Below, in pieces: positions 45,019-56,559 of a stretch of DNA of 64,000 bases. How positions within the stretch are numbered: position 1 is the stretch's first letter; every line of letters starts with the position of its first letter. Under the pieces are notes generated by a model. The model searched no databases, was not told where the DNA came from, and saw nothing but the letters and a program-made list of their open reading frames with translations. The stretch covers positions 62,001-126,000 of the forward strand of contig VDFB02187802.1 in NCBI GenBank assembly GCA_007258455.2, written 5' to 3'. The translations under genes and the position numbers were made by a program. The stretch comes from Sequoia sempervirens (taxonomy: Eukaryota; Streptophyta; Pinopsida; Cupressales; Cupressaceae).

Positions 45019-48000
45019 CTACTCAAGTAGATATTCATCATAACTGTCCAATACTTGTTTAATTATATCCACATCTGGCCCATCTACCCAATAGTCTTCA
45101 AATTTTATTCTTTTCAATTCAGTAGAGGTGATTTTTTGCATATCATCCAACTTAGCAAGCTCCTTGCGAGCAATCTTCACTGCCTCTTTTATATCCATAA
45201 ACCTATCAATTAACAATTCATCACCATCATCTCCCTTCTGTATTGTCTCTTGGAATCTATTATCCCATTTGTTCCTTAGTTCATCAAGAGGGAAACCATC
45301 CTTTACAGGGACATCTTCATTCACAATCATGGCTATAATTGCCTCCAGTTCCACAATTTGATCCACCAAATATTTCCCAGACTGTTGCACCTCATTCCTA
45401 TGTGAAAAAATGAATGAAGATCGAAATTTGATAATGTTAATAGTTTTATCAATAAAATCCTCATTACCTTCTTCAAGGATGGATTTTTCTAGAAGTGTTT
45501 ATTGAGGTAGCTTATTGATTTCTTTCAATTTATTGGCATGTTCTTTGTATTCTTCCTCTTGTTTCTAGAGGGTCTCAACATATGCAGTCATGTCATTGAT
45601 TGATTCCCATGCACCTTCATGAGCCTTATGAATTTCAACAAGCATTTCCTCCACCTCTTCGTTCAACTGATCAATCCATCTATCCAACATCCCTACTTTC
45701 CTTCTCATTTCAACAAGGTCGTTAGCTTCTTTCTTACTTAACAAAATTGGTTTCATAGGAGAAGCATATTGCAAAGAAACAGGAGAAGATAAGTCTTTCA
45801 AGAACTTATGCAATTGATCCAATTGAGCTTTGAGCTCATCCTTCCTTTTCTTATCTTTTATTATCCTTGACTTAGTGGAAGATGCTACAATATTAATCAT
45901 GTCCATTTATTGGTTCCTTGTAGGCCTCCCCAAGTTCACAGTGCCTAGTTGAAAATCACTCAATTGCATTTCTTGTTTGTCCTTGTCCACCATGGGAATG
46001 GTACATTCAACTACAATTTCTCTAGTATCTATCAATTTGGTGGAATGAAGGACCCGATCCTTTTTCTTGGGCCTCTCCTTCTCAATTTCTTTCATCATAT
46101 CATCCCAATTTAGGGGTTGGGGTTGGACTATCTATTTCCTCTCCAAGTTAAGCTTTAACCATGTTTGGGTAGTAGGAGGAGTAACCACTTGTTGTGAAGA
46201 AGTGGCAGAAGAGAGGGGTTTCCAAAGTGTTACCTTTGGTTTAGAATCAACCTCTTGTTGTTGCTCCTTTTCTGCCATGTCTTTAGCTAGCCTATCAGCC
46301 TCAACTTTTTTCTCTTTCTTTTTCCAACCTCCTCTCTTCCAACATATCATTTCTTTGCTTTTCCAATTCCTTAACCCTTTCCCAAATTTTGGTTGCTTCT
46401 TGTTCATGTTTGTATTGTTCTTTTTTCCTCTATTCTCTTCAATAAGAGCTCTTCTTCATCTTTCTTTCTTTGGGCCTCTTCTATAGCTTTGGCCTCAAGG
46501 TCCTCCTTTTCTCTCCTCTGTCGGGCCTTTTCCTCTTCAAGGTCGTGAATCTTTTGTAGGAGGTCCAACTTCTCCCTCTCTACATTAGCTTTCCATTCAT
46601 TTTCCTTTTGTTGTTGTAGGAGGTCCTCATTTTCTTTATGTTTCCTTGCTAGCTTTTCAGTTTTTTCTCTAGCTTCAGCCTCTTGTTGTTTTGCAAGTGC
46701 CTCATCTTGTGCCTTGGCATCAGCCTCCTTCTTTGCTTCCTCAGAGAGTTTGCATTGTTCCTCTGGAATTAGGACATGTTCAGTCCCAACATCTTCAATA
46801 TCCTCAACAGATGCAATCACAAGAGGCTCATTATTAGATTGTGTGGCCTCTAAATCAGTGTCTATATGATGAATCTCAACCTCTTTTTGCTTATCTTTTT
46901 CAGCTTGTTCATGGAGGTTGCCTGCAAGTTCTTCTCTAGTAGATTCTTCTAGGAGAGAAGGTTGAGATGAGGCTCCTTCTCCAGCTGTTGTAGTCTCCAC
47001 ACCTTGGGACTCATGGGTTTATTGAGTAGGTACACCTGGAATAGCATCTCCTCCAGAGCTAGGAGGATAATACTCCAATTACTCCTTAGGGGCTATCTTC
47101 CTCTTTGTTCTTCTATAACCTTGGGTACCTCCTGCTTTCCTCTTCTTTAAGGATTGAGCTTACAGATCCTTTATCATCATGACCACCCATTGGATGCTTC
47201 TATCCATCATTGTCCTAGAAATTTGTTTAATATCTATAGACTCCTCTTCATCCCAATTTATTGGGTCCAAGTTCTTGGTGCCTATATTCTCTGCTTCATA
47301 CCCGGGGGCCAAAACTACACCATCATCCTATAGTGTATCAGGAATGTCTTCCTTTACCCTATATTCAATCATCTGCAGGTTGGTAAGCTTTTCATAGTTT
47401 ATTTTCCTAACTTCATAGTCATCTTGCAAATCAATCCAAAAATCCTCTAACAAGTTATAATGTTTATCAAAAATGGTGGGAGCTAAACCATTCATCATAT
47501 GCTTCGATTCAAAGTGTTTCCTTTTTGTATACAATCCCAACTTTAGATAACTTAACTCCTCACACACTACCTTTGCAGCCAAATTGTGAACACAACAATA
47601 TTCTCCCAATTTCATGGGAAATTTTTGGCATTCAAGCTTGTGTTTATTTGCAAACTTTTTATTGACTCTCATAGCTTGATATATAAACTTCATAAGAACA
47701 ATCCTATCACTGCAACATCTTGGCAGTTGATGAGGATTTCCATCAAAACCTACCAACCTAAAGTAAGAGAACTTTGGGTTCTAGATATACCAATGTCTCC
47801 ATTCAACAATAAAAGTCATAGCCTCCTTACTCATCTTGTATCCAACATCTCCTATCAACCAGTTAATAATGACATAGAGGAATGCATCATTAACCCTTCT
47901 ATAATGTAGCTCTAAGGTTTGTAGGGTCAACTGATCATAATTCTCACATGCCTTCTTTTGTCCAGGGGCCTCCCCCAATGTGCCTAATGCATTCAATCCA

Positions 48001-48827
48001 TGGAATATTCCCATCCTTGTAGCTGAATATACAACATATGAGGTCATGAAGAAATAATTTTTCTGCCCCACCTTGAGCATCTGATTGTGCAGGTTTATCT
48101 TACAAGATCATTCCCCAATCAAACTGTTTCCTACCATCCAAAATGGTTTCAATGAATGGGAACATCCATTCCTTAAAATATGCAGTCTTTCTTTCCAAAC
48201 ACCCTGGAAAGCATCATGATTCAGTCATAAATTTCCTTCTTGAAGTCTCCCCTTTTGGGTTGTTCAGGAACCTTGGTCAAGGACTTATTTTCAGTTCTCA
48301 ACCACTTCTTATTCATGTGGGACCTATTAGCCTTCTTGTCCCTGTTGAATAACTCCAATGCCTCTGCTTCAGCTAATTTCTTAGGGTTCTTGGGGGTGGG
48401 TGCATTGAACAAGAACCTCATCATTTGCGGAGATAGATCAATGATCGCATTCCCCTAGAGGTCCATACACTATCTTGATGAAGGATTGTAAGCCCCTACT
48501 GTTGTGAGTATCAGCTCCAGGCACTGGACTGATAAAGGGAAGAGTGTGATATGTGTCAACCTGGATTGGGCTTTTCTTTCAATCCTCCCAATCACATCTT
48601 CTGAGAAAGTATCTAAAATCAGCTCCTCACTTGAATGGGCCTAGATTAGTATATGTGATGTCTGCCCATTCTGAATCTATCTTGCTAGTTATAAGAGTGG
48701 CATCCTGGTGTTTATATCTCAAGGTGTAAGGCAATTGCTCCACCTTAATCTTCTTTGGTTTTACTCCCTTTGATCTTTTTGCAACTTTCCCTTCCTTTTG
48801 TGAAACTTCTTTAGATGCTCCTAACAT
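45019..48827 (-). pseudogene. Large uncharacterised coiled-coil gene of the 6.8-kb element
   Basis: On the minus strand a gene of about 1,250 codons starts at Met 48,827 (MLGASKEVSQKEGKVAKRSK). It runs through frames 48,827-48,627, 48,424-48,221, 48,080-47,781, 47,756-47,328, 47,000-46,404, 46,407-46,132, 46,098-45,907, 45,906-45,565 and 45,390-45,019. The N-terminus is Lys-rich. The middle includes VVYSATRMGIFHGLNALG, HYRRVNDAFLYVIINWLIG and LPRCCSDRIVLMKF, a globular region resembling plant transposon-linked proteins I recall but cannot name. The C-terminal half (46,404-47,000 and 45,019-46,098) is Glu/Lys/Gln-rich and predicted coiled coil. There is no catalytic motif. Stops (about ten) show decay, though the frame is well preserved between them. 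Confidence 0.6.
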
Positions 48828-50740
48828 TGTTTACTCCTGCAAGAAAACCTTGGATTAGACCAACATAAGGTATGAGAATCATCATTACAAGTGTTATCTT
48901 TTCATACTTCTCTATTCTTCCCTAAGTAACCCTCCATACTTAGTGAAATTTTAAACGTGGGAGGAGCAGGACTAGGAGAATTTCAAGAACCAGATAATTG
49001 AAATAAATAACACTATCGGAACCAGAACCGGGACTGGATCCAAAACTAGAACTTTCAAAAGTTCCAATATTTTGTATCGTTCAGTGATCCGATTCTGACA
49101 AGGCTAGCGGAATTGAAATTAGAACCTACCGGGAGTGGAATCATTTCCGGAACTGGACTCCTACGTGAATGTTCAATGGAAAAGTTCATTTCTGACTCTA
49201 GTTTTTCCATACATCACGAAGACTAGACGGAGTCTTCTCGCATGCCCACATCAATTTGTACCTAGGTTAAAAGAAGGCCCGACAAGGCAGAATTCAAGCT
49301 CAACTCCGCTTGAATAAACGGGACTAGGATCAAGCAAACTAGGGAAACTACATAAAAGGGTGTGGCACGCAAACCCTAATTAGTATAGCCTGGTAACTTA
49401 AATTGAAACTAGGGCACAAAAACCCTACGATAAAATCCATAAGACTGGCACAGGAATAAACCAAAGATGAATCAAGAGAAAGATTTAAAATAGTTCAAAA
49501 CACTAGAACCCTTCAAATCGAATCCCTAATCGAAACTAGGGCACGTGGAATGGAACCACCACCAAGAATTGGGAAAACGACAGCGAACAAATAAAAACAA
49601 ATGGGCAAAGCAAATGAAAAATAGAAAATAGAAGAAAAATAGAAACAAAACAAAAACCCCAGCAAACACAAGGGAAGCACATGAAGATTCACGGGAAAAT
49701 TACTGCAAACACGCAAAGAATGAATGGAGAAACAAAATGGGAAAACACAAAGAGAGAACAGAAGAAACCCACCTACCTCAAAACACAACAAAAAGGGTTG
49801 AAAACTGACAGGAATCCACTCACGAACACTCACCCGCAACCAAATTGTGCTTCTCTTCAAGTTACTTCAGCTCTGGCTCATTAAAACACTTCAAATAATT
49901 GTAATGAGCCAAATAACCTTGATTAAGGTTTTAAAAACCATTTCGCACATGTGAGGAGGCTGCAATTAATGCAGTTGGTCGGGCACAGAATCATAGCGAA
50001 GGAAAGTACACAACCATGATGCACATCAAAGGTAAAACGGGAGCAAAAGCGGAGTTGAGATAGGACTAGGAACTTTGTTAAAGTTCCACATTTCATTATG
50101 GATCCAGCTCCAGTCCCATGGCAAGGAAAGGACAACAAAGGAATGGGGGTGGGATCGGAACCAAATTCGGATCTGGAACTTCGCAAAGTTCCAGGTTCAG
50201 ATCTGACTCCAGTTCTGCTCCCAACAAAGAGAAAGAACAATAAAGAAAAATGAAAGAACAAAGGGAAGTGAGACTAGGGGGAAGCCCATCCCAAAGAACA
50301 CAAAAGGAAAAAAAAAACACAAGGTAGACCAACAAGAGCAGGATCGGGACCAAATCCAAACCTGGAGCTTTTGCAAAGTTCTGGGTCCAGTTTCCATTCT
50401 GGTTTTGCTTCCGCAAAAGGAAAAATAAACGCAAAGAGGAAGAGAACAAAAGAAAACCCAAGGGAGAAAACAAACCCAAGAGCCCAACAAACAAGACAAC
50501 AAAGAAATCGACAAGGCAAGAGACGGGGTCGGGACCGAAACAAAAACCGGACAAGGAACTTTGTCAAAGTTCTAAGTTCAGTTTCAGCCTGCATTCCAAA
50601 CCCGCATAAATAAAAGAAACAATGACTTTGGAGGAAAAAGAACAACTCCTAAGACCAAAACATGAACACCAAGGACAAAAAAACATAAGGGGGGCCCATT
50701 TGACCAAAAACAAAATGGGGTGGTTATGCAAGGTATAACA
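48828..50740 (-). other. Upstream region of the coiled-coil gene
   Basis: About 1.9 kb on the 5' side of the gene, ending at the element terminus. It is richer in G and C than its surroundings and contains repeated short hairpins and AAAG-rich spacers. Long minus-strand frames here (for example 50,096-50,645) are Phe/Leu-rich shadows of the repeats, not genes. It could be a promoter-bearing LTR, but no second copy was seen. Confidence 0.45.
49048..50573. repeat. Five spaced GGAACTT...AAGTTCC hairpins
   Basis: Inverted repeats with arms like GGAACTT/AAGTTCC and loops of 3-5 bases lie at 49,048-49,065, 50,069-50,087, 50,173-50,194, 50,362-50,384 and 50,555-50,573. The third has perfect 9-bp arms (CTGGAACTT/AAGTTCCAG). 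The last four are embedded in tandem units of about 105-190 bp, each with a following CAGTTCTGCT or TCCATTCTGG-like stretch and an AAAG-rich spacer. Confidence 0.7.
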
Positions 50741-50745
50741 ATTCT
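50741..50745. repeat. Target-site duplication of the 6.8-kb element, right (ATTCT)
   Basis: Follows ...TATAACA and matches 43,928-43,932. Confidence 0.88.
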
Positions 50746-52880
50746 ACCATATTGCAAGAAATGTTAAACCAATAGAACCCTCCACCTCTCACTAGAAATT
50801 CGCTACCCACTCAAAACATCAATATCCATAATCCTTCACAGATGTATCAACAACCACCTGATCTCACATTGCAAGAACATGCTTTAGCTCTACAAAAATC
50901 ACAACAAGCCTATCAACAAGTCGTACAACAACAGCAAGTTGTTTTAGCACAAAAACAACAACAAGTAGCTTTAGCACAATAGCAACAAAAGCAAATAGCC
51001 TTAGCACAACAACAATAGAAAGTGGCCATTGCACAGCAAGCAGCTTTAGCAGCACAACAAGTTGCACAACAACAACAAGCACGAGTAGCTTTATTAGCAC
51101 ACCAACAATAGCAGGCCCAACAACAATCCCTAGTGGCGCATCAACAACAAGCTCAACAACAAGCCTTACTATCTCAAGAATATTCCCAACAATAGTAACA
51201 AGGTTCCTATTATCCTCATTTGAACAACGTCAATCCAAATGCATCAAGAACATATTCATCACTTTCGCAAAATCTCAAACCTTCATACACCCCATATAAC
51301 TCATCTTTTATCCCACCATATGTTCCTCCACCCAATCTGCAAGACGATCTAGAATCACAATTGAAAGCACTCTCACAAGAAATGCAGGACCTTCGCATGG
51401 GAAAGACAAAGAAGCCTCATACACAGAACTTGTGTCCTTACCCATTTGATCGAAACATAGCAATGATACCATTCCCTCTTGGTTTTGAAATCCCCAGGTT
51501 TGACAAATACAAAGGGAGAGGAAGTTCTATTGACCATATCAAATAATTTAACGTCATGTGCATGGAGGTGGCTTACATCGATTCATATCTAATGTGCCTC
51601 TTCCCTCAAATTTTAACAGGTAATGCTATGGATTGGTTTTCTCATTTGCCTCTTGGTATCAAAACTTTTCAAGAAATCACTAATAAATTCATTGATCACT
51701 TCTCCTTCAATCTTGACAAGAACGTTAGTCTAGAAGAGTTGTACACTCTTAAACAAAATCAAGGAGAAACCTTCGTTAATTTCTTACAACGATGGAGAAA
51801 AAGGGCTAGTAAAAGCAAGTGGTCTCTTCTTAATGAGCAACAAGTGGGAATCATTATATCCAACCTGGATCCAAATCTATCATTCCACTTGAAAATGCAA
51901 TGCATCACATCATATAATGAGCTTGTTCCTAGAGCCCTTAACATTGAAAGAGCCCTAATCTCACAAGGAAATACTCAGTCTTACAAAGACAATTGCCCTT
52001 CAACTAGTTCAAATTAGAAACCTTGTGTATGGACCAAGAACAAAAATGTAACAAACGACGGTGTAGTAGATGCTAAGGTCATACTAAGTGCTCCTAGACC
52101 CAATAACAATCAAGTTGCTAGCATCCAACCCACTATACAACAAATGGTACCACCTCAAAACAATCAGATAAATAACACCAACATGCAACACAGGAAAATC
52201 GGTAATAGGAACAACTATCCCAAATGCAAGTACACATAGTTATCAGAACCCATTGAGACGATCATGAAGAAACTAGTAGAGTCAAATCTAATAACACTCC
52301 CTAACTTTGAAAACTACTAAGAACTACAAGAGAAGTCATCCTGGTACAACAAGCATGATCTCTGTGACTTTCATAAAATCAAAGGACATAAAATAGAAAA
52401 CCATATGAAACTCAAGAATATCATCCAAGATCTCATAGAGAATGATACCATATCTATTGAAGTACCAGCTAGGATCCAAGATCTCAAGATATACAAAACC
52501 CCTATGCTAGATCATAGCAAAGCAAACAACAATGGAAAAGCTAAGGATTACACCAATGTATAGCATACATATTCCAATGTATTTTCCTCCTATGATAGCA
52601 TTTCACTGTTGTCACCATCAAAGGATCTAGTATGGAATGTGGAGTCACCACACAATGTGGAAAATTAATTGTTCAAGGAGTTGTCCCATCTCAATCTAGG
52701 ACACAACCTACTTTGCATATATCTAATCCTAGCAAGTACAATCTTCTAGATCAGCTTAAACATATCCCCACATAGATACCAATCTTAGAACTCTTAAGGT
52801 TATCCCCTGTACATAGGGAAATACTAGAAAAATCCTTGTCTGAGTCATCCGTTCCTGAGAACATTGATACCGATTAGTTT
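50746..52880 (+). pseudogene. G2 gag, C-terminal part
   Basis: It continues gag in frame from 43,932. First comes a Gln-rich region (50,850-51,210), then the capsid-type domain: LNVCPYPFDR-like LCPYPFDRNIAMIPFP, PRFDKYKGRGSSIDHI, LTGNAMDWFSHLP, FIDHFSFNLDKNVSLEELY and GETFVNFLQRWR. These are classic retrotransposon gag blocks. Further downstream (52,220-52,480, with stops) lies a degraded zinc-knuckle region, HDLCDFHKIKGHKIENH, where the last Cys is replaced. Stops include TAA at 51,544-51,546, TAG at 52,015-52,017 and several later. Confidence 0.85.
50860..51205 (+). repeat. CAA/CAACAA-rich tract in G2 gag
   Basis: Imperfect CAA/GCA/CTA repeats encode Gln/Ala/Leu/Val runs (QQAYQQVVQQQQVVLAQKQQ and related). 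Six Gln codons have become TAG or TAA in this tract, consistent with C-to-T decay of CAG and CAA. Confidence 0.8.
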
Positions 52881-53730
52881 CAAGCTATGGTAGGGCATAT
52901 TTCCAACCATCTTCTCACCTTCTCTAAGCAAGATTTACCATCACAACCATCTCATAATCATGCTTTACACCTTGAGGTTGTCATTCATAAAAACAAGGTC
53001 AAAAGAGTCTTGGTAGATGGAGGTGTTGGTCTGAACATTTGTACCCTACAATTGATCAAGAATCTAGGCTATTTAGAAGATACTATTGAGAAGACAAAGA
53101 GTACCAACATTAGGGCATACGATGACCAAGAATGGGTATCGCAAGGAATCATTGCACTTCAAATCCAAGTGGGACTTCTTATTGCAGAAACTACATGCCA
53201 AGTACTTGATCTTGATCTTCCCTATAACATACTACTCGGCCGAACTTGAATCCATGCTCTGAAAGTTGTAGCCTCAACCTATCATCAATGTGTGAAGTTT
53301 CCTTTTGAAGGAAAATAAATCACTATCCATGGAGATCCTGAGCCTTTCTACTACTGCATAAGTCTTGAGGAAAAGTTTTATAAGATCCCACAAATACCCA
53401 AAAATGATGAAGGACCTACACCATCAAGCCCATTTATTGACTTATCATCCCTAGCCTCTACCTCAGCATCAAAAATACCCATAGTGAAAAGTATACCCAA
53501 TGGAAAAGTAGTGATCCAAGATTATGGTTGTGGAAACTACAAACTATTGAAAGACACCTTTGTCTTAGGAGAGTTACCTATTTCTCCTCAATCCCATGGG
53601 AAAACTACATCTAGCAACAAAGAACCAGAAACAATCAAGATGGTGGCTACTACCTTCACCAAGTGGGGAGATCTAAATCAATATTTCAATGAGCAGGATA
53701 TAACAAGAATAAGAAGCTAGGGTAGAAAGA
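52881..53730 (+). pseudogene. G2 aspartic protease region
   Basis: The frame 52,887-53,249 encodes VLVDGGVGLNI, where the catalytic triplet Asp-Ser/Thr-Gly reads Asp-Gly-Gly (Asp codon 53,016-53,018). It is followed by CTLQLIKNLGY, IRAYDDQEW and DLPYNILLGRT, the usual C-terminal Y(N/D)ILLGR motif of the family. A TGA follows the R-T, then the frame continues through ...HQCVKFPF and to 53,720 with further stops. The Ser-to-Gly change would probably harm activity. Stops make it dead in any case. Confidence 0.8.
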
Positions 53731-54157
53731 CAATGGTTTACTAGAACCCATCATTCTTGAGAAACGAATAAAGAATATTGGCTTAGGTTGTACTACTAGC
53801 AAGGTCACACTTATTTGCAAAGGTATTTCTAATAAATGAGTTGAGGCTTCCTCTTGGTCACCTACATCACATGATACAACCTTAGATGACTTTCTGCTTG
53901 ATGTTGTTGACTTATTTGAGAACAACACCCTCTTTATGATATCCATAACATCCTTTGTCTCAAATTACCAACAAGCTGAAATACGCCTAGTATACTCGCA
54001 ACTCATTGACTTTGACCAACAAGGACCACCGATTCTAGATTTATTCAAAAAAAATGAAGTGATCTCAAAATTCATGGGACTCTAAGACAACTTATCATGG
54101 GAAGATCACAAAGCAGGATTTGGCATAGAGCTCGATACATGGGCATACTATGGGGAG

Positions 54158-55860
54158 ATGATTGAATCCTTCAGTCATAAAATAAATGAAATGCAACTAA
54201 CATGCAGACCTTTGAGTGAAAACCTCTTAGTGGCACTCTCTGGTCCCAAAATAGTAAAAATAAAGGATGCATTTGACGGTGAAAACCTCTCTGAGGCACC
54301 CAAGGATGAGGGATTCAATCTCCCCCTTATTGCAATGCATCTAGAGAATTCAACACTACTAGTAGACAAGGCTACTCCAGTCAATGTGGGAATAGAAGAA
54401 GCATCCAAGATCAATTTTTATGTTGGATCCTTGTTAAATGAAGAACAGAAGAACCTAGCAATGTTCCTCAAAGAGAGAAGAGCTAACTTTACATGGTCAT
54501 ACATAGATATGCCAAGTCTTGATCCAAAAGTGGTTGTACATCACTTAGCAGTCTATCCGGACGCCAAACCAGTTAAGTAGAAATTAAGGAAGATGCACCC
54601 TTAGATAGCACTCTTGGTTAAACTAGAACTACCAAAGCTTCTTGACGTTGGATTCATCTGATTGATAGATTATCCTGAGTGGGTTTCAAACCTGGTACCA
54701 GTCTCAAAACCCAATGGGGGCATCAGAATATGCACTGATTTCAGATATTTGAACAAGGCATGTCCAAATGATAATTTTCCTCTTCCCAACATCGATCTCA
54801 TTATGGATTTAATAGTTGGACATGAAATTTTGTCGCTCATGGATAGATTTTCATGCTACAATCAAATCATAATCACCAAGGAAGATCAACATAAATCTAC
54901 CTTTACTTGTCCATAGGGAACCTACTATTAGAATGCAATGACATTTGGGTTAAAAAATGCAAGAGCAACCTATCAAAGAGTAATGACCCTCATTTTTCAT
55001 GACATGATTCACAAAATAGTTGAAGATTATGTGGACAATATTTTGGAAAAATCAAAGAAGATAAGTGAGCACATACAAGTCTTAGGACTTGTCTTTGACA
55101 GGCTTGAAGAATACAAGGTATGACTGAATCCAAAAAAGTGTGTGTTCAGGGTCACATCAGGGAAACTTCTTGGCTTTATTATTTCACAAAGAGGGATAGA
55201 AATTGATCCAACAAAGGTAAAATCCATCCTAGACATGGAACCACTACAAACATTGAAACAAATGAGAGGATTACAAGGAAGGTTGCAGTCCATCAGAAGG
55301 TTCATAGCCCAGCTATCAGATAAGTTTCATCCCTTTTCACATCTTCTCCATAAAGGGATAACTTACAAGTGGGATGACAAATGTGACAAAGCTTTCCAGC
55401 AGATCAAGGATTATCTACTAACACCTCCAGTGCTCATGTCACCGATCTCGAACAAGCCATTGATCCTATACATCTCAGCTACACTAGCAGCACTAGGAGC
55501 TCTTTTAGCACAACATGATGAGAATGGAAAGGAAAGATTCATATACTACATCAGCAGAACCTTGGTAGGCTATGAGATGAACTACTCACCCATTGAGAAA
55601 GTATGCCTAGCAGTAGTTTTCGCTTCACAAAATTTTAGGCACTACATGCTGTCACATCAAATCAAGCTCATTGTGAAGATTGATCCATTAAAATATATGT
55701 TATCCAAAGCAACCGTCACAGGACGAATGGCTAAATGGGTAATGATCTTGACAGAGTTTGACATAGAGTATGTAGAGCACAAGGAAATTAAAGGACAAGT
55801 GATCGCAGACCAGCGAGTAGAAGCACCCATCTATGATGAGAACCCTTTAATATCTAAGTT
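54158..55860 (+). pseudogene. G2 reverse transcriptase and RNase H
   Basis: The pre-RT segment (54,158-54,580) ends FTWSYIDMPSLDPKVV and HHLAVYPDAKPVK, a Tat hallmark. RT follows, with WVSNLVPVSKPNGGIRIC, DFRYLNKACPND, YVDN at 55,028-55,039 (canonical YVDD, so the second catalytic Asp is Asn), LNPKKCVFRV and LLGFIIS. RNase H (about 55,330-55,850) has LYISATLAALGALLA, where the first catalytic Asp is missing as is common in Tat elements. NYSPIEKVCLAVVFA and GQVIADQ keep Glu and Asp. Stops occur at 54,577, 54,603, 54,658, 54,915, 54,930 and 55,123. Confidence 0.9.
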
Positions 55861-55879
55861 TCCTGATGAATCAGTGTTC

Positions 55880-56443
55880 CTTATTAATCTCACAACTCAG
55901 TGGAAGATGTACTTTGATGGATCGTTCACTAAACATGGATCAAGAGCAAGCATTCTTTTCATCACCCTCCAAGATGATTGCATCCCAAAGTCATATAGGC
56001 TATCATTTCCATGTACCAATAACATTTTTGAATATGAAGCCTTGATCACAGGTCTCAGGATAGTAGTTCAGTGGTAGATACAAGAGATGAAAGTTTATGG
56101 AGACTAACAGCTGGTTATCAACCAAGTAAATGATGAGTATCAAACTAAAGATTATAAGCTCACTCCTTACAAGAAGATGGTGGAGAATCTCAAAAATATT
56201 TTTATAGACATAACTTTTGAGCAGATTCCTTGCATGAACAATAGAGTAGTAGACACCATGGCAACAATCAGATCATTATTAGACATGACAAACAACATCC
56301 TCCAATGTGAATTCTTGGTAGAACAACTTCTCGTACCAAATTTTGAAATCCCTAAATCTGAATTTGTGTGCGTCATTATGGTCCTAGATCCCCATGGTAC
56401 CATGACATCTTTACTTACCTTAACAAAGGAACCCTTCCATTAG
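55880..56443 (+). pseudogene. G2 archaeal-type RNase H, between RNase H and integrase
   Basis: WKMYFDGSFTKHGSRA (Asp 55,916-55,918) is followed by NNIFEYEALITGLR (Glu 56,030-56,032). YGD is followed directly by a stop, then QLVINQVNDEY, and finally RVVDTMATI (Asp). All four acidic positions remain despite stops at 56,075 and 56,103. This is the second RNase H that defines Tat elements, in its usual place before integrase. In G1 the same domain lies before RT. Confidence 0.85.
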
Positions 56444-56559
56444 AATTACCTCGAACCTTAAAAAGACTTTTGTTAAAAAGGCTTCCCGATTCGTGATCTT
56501 AGGTGATACCTTTTACCGTCAAAGCATCGAAGGGATATTACTATGATGTCTTAACCAAG

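Larger units (their letters stand above)
43933..50740 (-). mobile_element. 6.8-kb TG...CA element without recognisable RT, inserted in G2 gag
   Basis: The boundaries are fixed by a 5-bp duplication and by restoration of the interrupted gag frame. It begins TGTTGATGG and ends TATAACA (4-bp inverted termini TGTT/AACA), as LTR retrotransposons do. Inside is one minus-strand gene (48,827-45,019) of unknown function and, at the right, 1.9 kb with repeated hairpins. I found no reverse transcriptase, integrase, transposase, or pair of matching LTRs by eye. It may be a non-autonomous retrotransposon derivative with unequal or eroded LTRs, or another type of element making 5-bp duplications. Strand is given by its gene. 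Confidence 0.7.

Noticed and set aside
50096..50645. Overlapping minus-strand frames rich in Phe/Leu, like membrane proteins
   Set aside because: They are translations of AAAG-rich tandem repeats in several frames and carry no conserved motif.
43933..50740. Classification of the 6.8-kb element as a DNA transposon with terminal inverted repeats
   Set aside because: Only four terminal bases (TGTT/AACA) are inverted. The ends and 5-bp duplication fit LTR-type integration better.
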